Assembly: GCF_018446385.1 (NCBI RefSeq)
Contig: NC_055991.1
Location: 101,105,712-101,169,711 of the forward strand
Reading direction: 5' to 3'
Source: Zingiber officinale
Lineage: Eukaryota > Streptophyta > Magnoliopsida > Zingiberales > Zingiberaceae
Length of the DNA: 64,000 bases
Below, piece by piece: positions 24,139-35,482 of this stretch. Position 1 is the first letter of the stretch; every line of letters starts with the position of its first letter. Under the pieces are notes generated by a model. That model had not been told where the DNA came from. It was given only the letters and a program-made list of their open reading frames with translations, and made no database searches. The translations under genes were made by a program, and so were the position numbers.

Positions 24139-25008
24139 AACTAAGTCTCTAGTGTGCCAAGTTTTTGTTGTACGTTTCTGGAATTGATGAAGTGCAGGAA
24201 AATGAATGTAAGAATTGGGAGATGTTAATAGTGGTTATTAATCTCGTTTTAGTTCCCTACCTGTGTAAAGTGGATACATCTTTTTAAAAGGTTGAGGGAA
24301 CAAGTACGAGCACAAGAGCATGTAACTTCAATGAATCCAGAATCTGAACTTTGAAGTGTAACAGTAAAGAAATAAAAAAAGTGGCAAATAAAAAGAGTAT
24401 CAAGTGTGAAAATAGAGTATCAAGAATTTTGGATTGTCATCAAATTGAAGGAGAGGTTAGCTTGATCTTTTGAATTGGTAACGACAAATGATATTCATCT
24501 CTTTTCACATCAAATTGGTCAACTCATCAAGTATATTCCTCCAATACTCTCATCTTCTCATTTTCTTCATTAAATTCTTTTCTTTTACCTATTTCATTTA
24601 CTTTAATTGGTCTTCTTGATTTCATCTAAATTCTTGATGATAAAATCCTTTTGATTCATGTATGTTATATTTTATAGTGGTGGAGAATTAGGAAATAAGC
24701 AAGCTTATGGTAGTGAAATGTTGTGAATTGCATTGAGTGAGCTCCACTTATACATGTTTGAGTGTGAGAGATAGAATAGGTGAATACCTAATGAGATTGC
24801 AACTTGCTTAATTTTTCAATTGGATTGAAACTACCAAACCTACTAATTATTGTTTGGATTGTATTCATGATTGTTTGTGATCTTTAGATGACCTTAGTTA
24901 ATTACCTTTTACCATCTTCTAGGTACTGCTAGGGGATTATTGTGGAGATGATTTTTAGGTTTTTTTTCTTGACTTGAACGGGATATCCAAGACTAAGTAT
25001 GAGGGATT
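24139..25008. other. Noncoding AT-rich sequence
   Basis: No gene was recognised. The last bases (AAGTATGAGGGATT, up to 25008) look like a polypurine tract preceding the probable gypsy LTR at 25009, so part of this stretch may be that element's 3' interior. Confidence 0.35.
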
Positions 25009-26830
25009 TGATAACCATGATTTTGGCTATATTATCTTGATTCATAATTCGAGTTTTTAATGATATTTTCATAGATTGAATTCATATTTACATCACATTT
25101 CATAATTGCATTTGATCTTAGATTTAATTACAAATTAGCCTATAATCGTGGTATTTGATGCTAATATTTTGATATTTTCTTTATAGGCACCAAAAGAGTC
25201 ATGGACCCGATCAGATCAGACCACATTTACAATCAAATCTAGGGCTAAACAAGATGATCAAGCCTTGGAGCGATTTGGACCGTCTATTGAATATTGGAGA
25301 GATCTGAACCATCCGTCAAGGATCTAGTCCATCCAAGCTAAGAGGAAATACATCACAACCATTGATGAAGACCCAGAAGCTTTTGATCCAGATCTAAGAA
25401 GCTCTCACTGTTGATCAAGACTTGAAGCAATTTGGACCGTCCGATCAGATGTGAGGTTGATTTAAATTGCGCGAGAAGCTACAATGTTCCCTGAGCTTGG
25501 CATCCTCGCAATTTTAGCACTGTTCACCCTTCTTCTTCAGCGACGCCGAAGCCTCCCATTCCACTTCCAGATCTGAGAATCAAATCTCTCCATCTCCGGT
25601 GAGCCTACAACGATCCAGCGACTAGCAATCAAAGGATAGAGCATGAATTGAGGGTGCTCCCCGTTCGTGGTCATGATTCCAGCGAACGACAACCAAGCAC
25701 AGTTCTGAAGGTGTTCCCCGATCTGGTGCTGCCATCATCCAACGGAGGTGTTAGAGGGTGTTCCCTATCACTTCCGAATCCATTCCATCATCGATTTCAC
25801 CTTACGTTTCCGGAATCAGGCGAATCTAAAAAGAAATCCTCTGTTCTTCGGCGACTAGTGAATTCAAGTGATTCCGAGCTAATTAGGGCATTCCCAGTAG
25901 CTTAGGATTTCTTCTGAATGAGCTGTGAGTTCAAATCTTCATTGCTGAGTGCTCGAAGGGCGTTCCCAGAAGCAGATCAATGATACGGTAGAGAAGAGAG
26001 GTTTTGTTTCGGGATTTGGCTGTGGAATGCATTTGATTTGTTTTCTTTACTTTACATTACTTATATCTGCTCAGATCTTATGATCTGATTCTTAGCTTGC
26101 AATTCCGTTTTGGTTACTTAGCTTGCTATTTGATTTCTTTTGAATTTCTGCAATTTCAAACTCATGTTCAGCTACTTAAGGTGATAACAATTTATTCTGT
26201 TTTAATTTAGAAGTTCTGATTAACACAAGTTGTTTAGTGTTGGTTATTTAGTTAGCTAATCTTGTTCACTGCATTGTATCTATTGTTGCTGAGATTGAAT
26301 GTAATTGTTGAATGCTTAACTTGTGAATTTGATTGTTAATTTCTGTTCAATGTTATTGTGAATGAGATTTCGAGTTTAATTTTTTGGATTAGATTGTAAT
26401 TGTGAATTGGATGTTACTCCGGTACCTACAAGTTTGCTAGAACTTTTGAGTTTCCTTGTTACTGTGATTAATAATTGAAGATATGAAAATTGAATGATTT
26501 GATTTAATGGTGCATTAGAAACCGAACTTAATTGATGATAATTTGTTGAGATGAAATGGATCATGTTAAGAAGAGAATTACATTTCTTTGATTCCATTTT
26601 AAATTGTTTTAATGCACTTTTGAGAATTAAATGTATTGAAGTTAAAATGAGAATTGAAAGGAAATGCTAAAGGAACCTTGATGATGTAAGAATTCCATTT
26701 GAATCATTTCTAGAATTAACACACACTAATTAGCTATCCTTGGAAAAATACGACTTGAGACTCGTTACTACATCTCTTATTTAGTTTGGTTGAGTTCTCT
26801 ATTTTTATTAATTTGGAGCACCTAGTGACA
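25009..26830 (+). mobile_element. Probable gypsy (Athila-like) LTR
   Basis: It starts TGATAACCATGATTTTGG after a purine tract. It contains an intron-like AG border at about 25187, GGACCGTCYGATCAG motifs twice, and a tail reading CCTTGGAAAAATACGACTTG, typical of the end of Athila-type LTR/leader regions. The right edge is uncertain and no target duplication was found. No coding sequence. Confidence 0.35.
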
Positions 26831-27567
26831 TGTGAAAAAGGCTACTACCACCTGGCTAGGGTTGGCGGCGGCTAGGGTTGGTGGCATACGGAGGACAGCG
26901 ATGGATGAGACCATAATAGTTGGAAATTTATTTTCATATTTATTGCCTTTATATGCTGTGTTTGTGTGCTTGTGTGCATGTGTGATGTGTGTGTATGTTA
27001 AACTTCCTCGATTTTAAATAACTAAGTAGGAGAAGAATTATTTAAATAAATTACATGGTCTCCATTATTGGTTTGTAAGTGATGCATACAAACTTGCGCG
27101 TTGGCTTTAAGTGTCTTCCTCCATATCGGATGAGTTTGTTTGCGGATTGCTAGATCAAACTTCCTTTATGGATGATTATAGGAAATTATTTAGGTTTGTG
27201 TGATCTTCTCCATCTGAAGGGGCACAATTCTAATTAATGGACTAAGTATCAAGTAATGGTATACACTTAGGCACATTTAATAGTATCATTCCCATCGGAG
27301 TCACTGCTATCATTTGTGTGACCGAAGACAAACAAACTATTAATTTTATTTGTCATAAAGTTAGGTTGACAAGATAATAAAATTAATGGGTAAAATCTCC
27401 TCATACAAATATTTGAATTAGTATACATCCACACTATCGTGGCATATGAAATTCACGGTGTTTTGAGGTGTTGTTGAATTTAAATTATATTGTTTGAGGA
27501 ATCAATATCATTTTAAATTCTAAAGTTTTGATCAAATATTTTATTTTGTAATTCTCAGAATTTTAAA
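26831..27567 (+). other. Leader of copia element 27568-32576
   Basis: Noncoding, AT-rich, ending just before the gag ATG at 27568. No primer site or 5' LTR resembling the 3' LTR at 32597 was found, so the element appears truncated at its 5' end, perhaps by the sequence left of it. Confidence 0.45.
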
Positions 27568-28800
27568 ATGGCTTTCAATCCTTTTATTGTTATTTTAAAA
27601 GAAAACAAACTTATTGGTCCCAATTATATTGATTGAAAATGAAACTTGGACATTGTCTTAACTGCTGAAGGATACAAGTTCATACTTTTTGAGGTCTGTC
27701 CTAATGTGCCTGATAGTGATTCTAGTGAAGAGGAGATTGACAGACATAGGAAATGGGTCAAGGCAGATGAGATGGTGCGGTGTTAAGGCTTCTATGTCAA
27801 ATGTGCTGCAACATCAGCATCAGGCCATGCCTACTGCCTATGACATGATGTACAATCTCAAAGAGCTCTTCAGAAACCAAAATCGGGTTGCCAGACAGGA
27901 GGCCATGAGAAACTTGATGACGACCACCATAACTGAGGGGACACCCGTGAGGGATCATATCCTCAAAATGATGGCTCACTTGAACGAGATACAAATCCTT
28001 AGAACTGAAATCGATGGGAAAACCCAGGTCGATATCATTCTCTAAACGCTATCCAAGAGTTTTGAGCAGTTACGCCTGAACTATAACATGAACAAAAGGA
28101 CTTATTCATTGGCGGAACTTCTGACAGAACTCCAAGCAGCAGAAGGGATATTTCGTCAAAGTTCTCAAATTCACATTGCTGAAAATGTTTCTGCTTCTAA
28201 GCCGAAAGGTAGGAAGAAGAAAAAGAAACAAGTTGGTTCAGCAAAGAAAGTGATTCGACCTCAAGGGACTGGACCGCAAATAGGTGTGAAGAAGCCGAAG
28301 GGCAAGTGCTTCACATGCAAGCAGTATAAACATTGGAAGGTGGGTTGTCCTCGTAGAAAGGAGAACAATAAAGGTATATCTTATCCATTAGTTGTTGAAA
28401 CATGTTTAGCGGTGTTATCTACCAGTACCGGGTGTGTAGATATGGGAGCCACTGATCATGTCTGCAATTCATTGCAGGGGTTCCAAGAAACTCGACAACT
28501 ACATAAAGGGGAGATCATCATCTACATGGGCAATGCTACGAGAGTGGCGGCTGTTGTAGTAGGAGATGTTTATTTATCTTTTGATAGAAATAAAACAGTG
28601 ATTTTGAGAAATTATCTTTACGTACCATGTTTTAGAAAGAACTTTATTTCAGTTTCTAAATTATTTATGGATGGATATTCTGTTTCTTTTGATGATAAAG
28701 AAGTTGTCAAGAAAAATAGGGTGGTTATCTGTTCTGGTACGTTGGTTGGCAATTTGTATACTCTTAATCTAATAACTCTCACAATGCAACTGTTGGTGCG

Positions 28801-29859
28801 GTTAGCACTAACGATTTAATCCAGGTTTTGATGAATGACAAATCAGGTTAAGTTAGTTTGTCGTTGTCTGACACTTTGATCAAGTGTGCAGGAGAAGTCC
28901 AGACAGGTCGACGGGCTGACCGGATGTCTGGCACGAAGCCCAGCTAGATCGACGGGCTGACCGGATAGCTGGCACGAAGTCCAAGCGGGTCGACGAGCTG
29001 ACCAGACGCTTGGCGAGAAGTCCAGCTAGGTCAACGGGCTGACCGGATAGCTGGCGAGAAGTCCAGACGGGTCGAAGGGCTGACCGAACGTCTGGCAGGT
29101 AAGTGAGGTAAGTCACTGGAGGGGAGTGACTGTGAGGACGCGTTCCCGGGAAGGGAACATTAGGCGTCGATCCGGCTTAGATCCATTTCGGATATCTAAG
29201 TCGAGATCGTGACTAGATTCCGGTCTCGGAAAGACGGAATCTAAGTCATACTTTTTCATGTCAAACTCATGAACTGTGCTAACACTTTGTTTTGCAGGAA
29301 ATTTATTATACTTGCCTCGGACTAACCTTGTCTTGCAGGAGAAGGACCTGTTCTGGAGAAAGGTGGTCCGGGCGCCCGGAGGGGATCCGGGCGCCCGGGA
29401 GGCAAGTTTTATCCCGATTGCGCGTCGCCACGTGGAGCTCACTGGTTGGACCTGCCACGTCTCACCAGGGCGCCTGGAATGGATCCGGGGCTCCTTGAGC
29501 TTCATATAAAAGAAGGGGCAAGGGTAGAGCTTCCATATGAACTGAGAATCCAAGATCTGCTGCTCTGTGCTCTTGCGACGCCACAAAAAGCTCTCCGACT
29601 CAGTGCTGGTTTTGTTTTAATTCTATTGTCGGTATTTTCTTTATCTGTCAATTCTTGTACTTAACTCTGTAATATTCGAATTGATAGTGATTGCCCAACG
29701 AAAGAACTCACGGAGTACGGGCCTTCGAGTAGGAGTCGTCACAGGCTTCGAACGAAGTAAAATCAACTGTGTTCATTTACTTTTCCGCTGCGTACTTTTA
29801 CACTCGAGTTTTCGAATCGATATTCATCCCCCCCCTCTATCGAACGATCACGGTCTACA
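28801..29859 (+). mobile_element. SIRE-like solo LTR
   Basis: The 1,059-bp LTR begins TGTTGGTGCGGTTAGCACTA and ends TCTACA, flanked by the perfect 5-bp duplication GCAAC (28796-28800 and 29860-29864). Removing it restores continuity of the host copia frame across the junction. A TATA box (ATATAAAA) is at 29504-29511. It is the same family as the LTRs at 41218, 49476, 40872 and 55191. It formed by recombination between LTRs, leaving no interior. Confidence 0.92.
28895..29096. repeat. Five-unit hairpin array in SIRE-like LTR
   Basis: The unit is about 41 nt: GAAGT, stem, a loop of GGTCGACGGGCTGACCGG type, matching stem, GCAC or GCGA. Stems in order are CCAGAC/GTCTGG, CCAGCTA/TAGCTGG, CCAAGCG/CGCTTGG, CCAGCTA/TAGCTGG and CCAGACG/CGTCTGG. 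All pair perfectly although the sequence differs between units. The array lies in U3, about 400 bp upstream of the TATA box. Confidence 0.93.
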
Positions 29860-32596
29860 GCAACAAATGAAAATTAATAACACATCTTTTAATTCTAAAT
29901 AAGAGAAAGCAACCTTCAAAAATGAACCAAACATATCTTTAGCATCTAAGGTTGGGTCATATTAACTTGAGTAGGATTTAAAGGTTAATAGCCGATGGAC
30001 CTTTGGGTTCATTGGTAGTGGAAAACTTTCCGACCTGCGAGTCTTGCTTGGAAGGAAAAATGACCAAGAGACCTTTTAAGGCACAGGGGTATAGAACCAA
30101 AGATGTGTTGGAATTGGTTCATTTTGATTTGTGTGGACCTATGACTATCCAGGCAAGAGGTGGTTTTGAATATTTTGTCTCTTTTATAAATGACTATTCA
30201 AGATATGAGTACATTTACTTGATGCGCCGCAAGTCTAAGTGCTTTGATAAGTTCAAAAAGTATAAGGCTAATGTGGAGAAACGTCATGTTAAAAGTATCA
30301 AGACACTACGGTCTGATCGTGGTGGAGAGTACCTCTTAGGAGAGTTTAGGAATTACTTGTCAGAGGTCGGGATTCAATCCCAATTATCTGCGCCTGGTAC
30401 ACCCCAACAGAATGGTGTGGCGGAATGAAGGAATATGACTTTTATGGAAATGGTTAGATCAATGATAAGTTATTCAGAATTACCAAATTCGTTTTGGGGA
30501 TATGCTCTGGAAACGGCGGCGTACATTCTGAACTTGGTACCTTCTAAGTCAGTACCCTCTACTCCCACAAATTGTAGAATGGGCATAAGCCTAGTTTCAA
30601 ACACATTCGGATTTGGGGTAGTCCAGCACATATGCTGAAGGGAGATGCTGATAAACTAGAATCACGTACAGAAGTTCGCTTGTTTGTAGGTTATCCTAAA
30701 GGAACGAAAGGTGGTTTGTTTTATAGTCCTAAAGATCAAAGATCAGAAGGTCATTATTAGCACCAATGTCTGATTCTTAGAAGAGGACTATGTGATGAAC
30801 CACAAGCCCAAGAGTAAAATTATTCTTGAGGAAATAAGAGAGGACACATCTAATTTAGTACCAATGGTACAAGATGAGATACCACAAGAAACTACAACAC
30901 GTGTCACAAATGATGCACAATTACAGGTAGTGCCTCATCATAGTGGGAAGGTTGTCAGGCAACATGATAGATTCTTATTTTTGGGAGAGTCTTCGGATTT
31001 GATCCCTGGTGAACATGAACCTGATCCCTAGACATATGATGAAGCGCTCCAAGATAAAGATGCAGCATCTTTATCTTGTGCAATGAACCCTGAAATAGAA
31101 TCTATATATTCTAATCAAGTCTGGGAGCTTGTAGAACCACCAAATGGTGTAAAAACCATTGGATGTAAATAAGTCTATAAAAGGAAAAAAGGGACAGACT
31201 GGAAGGTGAAAACCTTTAAAGCAAGTCTTGTTGTGAAGGAGTATACTCAGAAAGAGGGAATCGATTATGAGGAAACTTTTTTGCCGGTAGTCATGCTTAA
31301 GTCTATCCAGATTTTTTTATCTATTGTTGCTCATATGGATTATGAGGTTTGACAAATGGATGTCAAGATGGCTTTCCTTAACGGAAGTCTTGAAGAAAAC
31401 ATCTATATGAAGCAACCAGAGGGGCTCATTGCAAAGGGTAAAGAGTATCTAGTTTGTAAGCTTCGAGATCTTGGAACATCCGGTTTGATGAAGTAGTCCA
31501 GCTTTATGGATTCATTCAGTGTCCAGATGAGTCTTGTGTATATAAGAAAAGTGACGGAAACGTGGTGGTATTTCTTGTACTATACGTAGATAACATTCTG
31601 CTCATTGGCAACAATGTCAAAATGTTGTCAGACATAAGGGTATGGTTGTCCAAGCAGCTTGATATGAAGGACTTGGGAGAATGTGGACATATTCTTGGGA
31701 TCAAAGTATTAAGGGATGGCAAGAAAAGGATGTTATGCTTATCCCAAGCTTCGTACATCGATACTATCCTAGCTCGTTTTAGCATGCAAAACTCTAAGAA
31801 AGGTTTTCTACCTTTTCGGCATAGAGTACCTTTATCTAAAGAAATGTCTCCTAAGACACCAAAGGAGATAGAGGAGATGAAGGCAGTTCCTTATGCTTCC
31901 GCTGTAAGAAGCCTAATGTATGCGATGCTATGTATGAGACCAGATATCTGTTTTGCCGTAGGCATGGTTAGCAAATATCAAAGTAACCCAGGACCGGGAC
32001 ATTGGACTGCCGTAAAGCATATATTAAAGTACCTGAGAAGGACTAGAAATTATATGTTGGTTTATCAGGCAGATGATTTGCTCCCTGTGGGTTACACGGA
32101 TTCAGACTTCCAATCAGATAGGGACAGTAGTAAGTCAACCTCAAGGTATGTGTTTACTTTGGGAGGTAGAGTCATACATGGAGGAGCGTTAAGTAGAAAA
32201 GCGTTTCAAATTCCACTATGGAAGCTGAGTATGTGGCAGCCTCTGAGGCAGCCAAAGAAGCTGTATGGCTCAGAAACTTCTTGATGGACTTAGATGTGAT
32301 TCCTAGTTTGCCCAAAATTAACACAATTTATTGTGATAATAGTAGTGCAGTAGCAAACTCGAAGGAACCACGAGCCCATAAGGCAAGTAAACACATTGAG
32401 CACAAGTACCACCTGATACGAGATATCGTAAAGTGAGGAGAAGTTGTTGTCGCCAAGATTGCATCAGTAGATAACTTGGAAGATCCTTTCACTAAGGCCC
32501 TTCCGGCAAGAGCTTTTGATGGGCATGTTGAGGGGATGAGAATCAGATGTATGACAGCATATATGGCATCATAGTCTTTTAGTATAAGTGGGAGAT

Positions 32597-34467
32597 TGTT
32601 GGGATGTATACTATAAGCCTAGCTTTTGTATGATTATCTATTTTTGAGATATTTTGAAATGAGAATCACTTTGATTAAATGTCTGCATTTTATATTTATA
32701 TATATGTCAATGCAGTTATCCATTTAATTTATATTGTAGATAACATGGTGTGTGGTGCCACACAAAAGATCATGTTATCGATTCCTTATAAATTATAAAT
32801 AGTAGCTCACAACCAAGATAGATAGGGACAAACCATTGGAACGGTTGTAGTGTAATTTGGTATTAGTTTGTCTTGACTATAAAATTACACTAGTACACTA
32901 TGTGTGTATTAAGCAGGATCATTTGAGGTTGTTCGATTTATACTGAATATATAAAAGAACAAAACCTCTATTATTATGGATGTGCGTACTCTTAATCCCG
33001 ATATAATAACAAGCACATATACTTAGTATTTATTTATTTAACTTATCAATGGGTGAGATTTATTCGTTAAATCAATAGGCCCGATAAGTTGGGAGATAGT
33101 ACCAATTATATGGTGTGTTGTTGATTATAAAGGGAAACTATGTCCTATTTATTTAGGTTGATGATGCCCCCTTGAGGAGCTCATAAGGAATATCATGTAA
33201 ACCTTGCAGGTGGACTTAATCCGACATGATAATAAAGTTGAGTGGTACTACTCTTGGAGTCAGATGTTAATTAAGTAAGTTGTCAGTAACTCATTTAATT
33301 AATGAACATACGATATCTTAAACATAGGGAGATTAACACACTCATGATAAGTAGGAGCCCATATTGTAATATGGGATTGGTGCAGTAGTTCAATAATGAC
33401 CCTTTAGTGGTATAGGTTATTATTGATGAACTTGAGTTCGGTGTTCGGGTCAAACACAGGAAGCTCAAGTCCATCTGGAGACCAAAACCAATTCCTCCTC
33501 TCGGTCCCTGTTCTAGCCTCTATAAAGCCTCGCATTCACTCGTTTTCGTTTTGCTTCCTACCCAAGAAAGGGGTTGGCCACATCCTTGCTTGGTGCCCAA
33601 GCAAGGGGCCGACCAAGCCTTGCTTGTTGCCCAAACATAGGGCGAGCCAAGCCTTGCTAGGTGCCCAAGCAAGGGGTCGGCAACAATAAAAGAAAAAAAA
33701 AGAAAAAAGAAAAAAAAAAAGGAGATTTTTTTTCTCAACATAATTCTAAAAAAATCTATTATTTTTTCTCCTTTTTTATCTAACGTCAAGGATTATAAAA
33801 GGAAAGGAGGTTGTGCCACAAAAAAAGAAGTGATAAGTTTTTCTCCACAACCAAAACCCTCTCCTTTTCTTTCCTCGAGGGTCGGCGCCCCAAATCCCTC
33901 CCTTTCTTCCCTCTAGGGTCGACGCCCCAAATCCCTCCCTTTCTTTCCTCTAGGGTCGACGCCCCATCTCCCCTTGGTGGCCGGGGCTTGGAGGAGAAGA
34001 AAAAGAAGAGAAGAAGCACCTAGGTGGCTGGTGGTTTAGAGGAAAAGAAGAAGAAGAAGGCGCCCCTTTTGCTTTGCATTCTTTGGTGGTAGGCGGCTTG
34101 GAAAGGAAGAAGAGGTTCAGGTGTTTTATCTTGGTAGATCGTCGTCCACACGACGTCCAAGAAGAGGAAAGGAATACAGCAGAAGATCAAGAGGTCTTTA
34201 GCTACGCAGAAAGGTACAACTAATTCTTTAATTTCGCTACGTAATTGGTTTTGTTTTCTTCGTGTCGATTTTGTATATCGATTTGAATACCAACACAAGA
34301 GGCTAGCGATCTTGTACTTCGATCAAGGTGTGCTTTGATCAAATAAGATCTTGCTTGATTGATCAAGCACATGTCTAATCGAGTATGTGGGTTGCTAGGA
34401 AAGGTTTTGTGCTCGTACAAAATTTTGTACAGGGGATTTACACAAAACGGAATTTTCGGCCCCAATA
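32597..34467 (+). mobile_element. 3' LTR of the copia element
   Basis: The 1,871-bp LTR starts TGTTGGGATG directly after the polypurine tract AGTGGGAGAT and ends CCCAATA, one base from the expected CCCAACA. A GCTTGG/CCAAGC-type hairpin repeat lies at about 33575-33690, an A-rich tract at 33687-33722, and a roughly 38-bp repeat with CTAGGGTCGACGCCCC in three copies at 33872-33972. Large size and layout suggest Angela-like. Confidence 0.75.
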
Positions 34468-34835
34468 GACCTAGCCTTCTAGCCTCCTCCATCAGTCTTG
34501 CGTCCCTCGGATGTCTCCCCATCCTTCACGTCTTGCCTTCTGGAGCTTCCATCGACCTTGCCATTGTTGTCGGGTCTTCCTTTGTTAGGAGGTCGCACCT
34601 CCGGGACTTCGTCCATTGCCAAGTCACACTTGGACTTACATTGTCAAAACTATCTGCTTGGACTTACATCACCAAGACTCATCTTTGGACTTTCCTCCTT
34701 TTACCAAGATCATACTTGGATTTCCTTGTTGTACCTGTATCCTGTACACTCACAATGCATATCAAATACAATAATAAATCTAACTTAAATCTTTACCCAA
34801 ATTTCAAAACCTAGGGTACTTAGCTTGCTTCAACA
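34468..34835 (-). mobile_element. Reversed copia LTR fragment
   Basis: Read on the minus strand from 34835 it starts TGTTGAAGCAAG and follows the same order as the first 370 bp of the LTR at 1412: a GGTTTAAGTTAG-like segment, GTATTTGATATG, a CAGGATAC segment, then an ATCCGAGGGACG segment. It contains hairpin units with different stems, including CCAAGT/ACTTGG and GGAGGT/ACCTCC. It is truncated at 34468 where the neighbouring LTR ends. Confidence 0.65.
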
Positions 34836-35482
34836 TTCTCCTTGGTTCAAGCTATTATTCCTCGCCATTAATTTATTTCATTTTACTTTGACTTAAATTT
34901 TAGATTGGATTATATTGAGCTCATCTATAATACCTAAAATCTATTCATTTATCTACTTTTTAGTCAATTCACATTGAGTCAGTTACTTATCTAGAAGAAG
35001 AAGATTTCCATAAAATTAAATAGTATTTAAGATTTTAGTACACCATAATTAGATTGAACTATAATAACAATAATTTTTTATTCCACTAAGGGTGGAGGAG
35101 CTCGTCTCGTGCGCACACGTGACATGAACAAAAATAAATATAGCATTTTATATGGAAATATCTTATTTTAATATTCCAGAGACCAAATGCGCTTTTTAAA
35201 TAAAATAAAATATAACAAAACACAGAAGACGTATTTTTAATAAATTTTTTAACGTGCGTTTTATAAAATTCACAAGAATAAAAAAATAACATGAGGACTA
35301 CGTGAAATTGAAAGGATGATTTTTTTTTTTTTTTCGGGTGCCACTTTCCTTTGCTCTTTAATGCATGCCACACCATGCTATGTTTAATTTAAGTAAATTT
35401 AGGGTCTTATCAACAAAAATCCCTAATCTACCATAACTATGATATTGTATTAGGTCGGATGGGTCCATCATCCAACCGTTAA
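34836..35482 (+). other. Upstream region of the trihelix gene
   Basis: Noncoding and AT-rich, with a long T run (about 35322-35334) and becoming GC-rich only at the coding start. A promoter is expected here, but no convincing TATA box or start site could be singled out. Confidence 0.5.

Larger units (their letters stand above)
27568..32576 (+). pseudogene. Decayed copia gag-pol, split by a solo LTR
   Basis: Gag begins MAFNPFIVILKENKLIGPNY at 27568 with stops soon after. It includes a zinc knuckle with C-x2-C-x4-H-x4-C spacing (CFTCKQYKHWKVGC, about 28306), a protease with DMGATDH in place of the usual DSGAT, and pre-integrase. At 28800 the frame is interrupted by a SIRE-like solo LTR and resumes at about 29865. 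Integrase follows (LVHFDLCGPM; LRSDRGGEY; APGTPQQNGVAE then a stop). Reverse transcriptase carries LYVDN in place of YVDD (about 31583). RNase H runs to about 32436 (EAEYVAASEAAKEAVWLRNF; HKASKHIEHKYHLIRD). There are many stops and frame changes. Its own 3' LTR follows at 32597; the 5' LTR is absent. Lineage is probably Tork/Angela. Confidence 0.88.

Noticed and set aside
28895..29096. Regular 41-nt units with variable parts look superficially like a CRISPR array
   Set aside because: The variable parts are self-complementary stems, the array lies in a plant LTR and no cas genes exist here.
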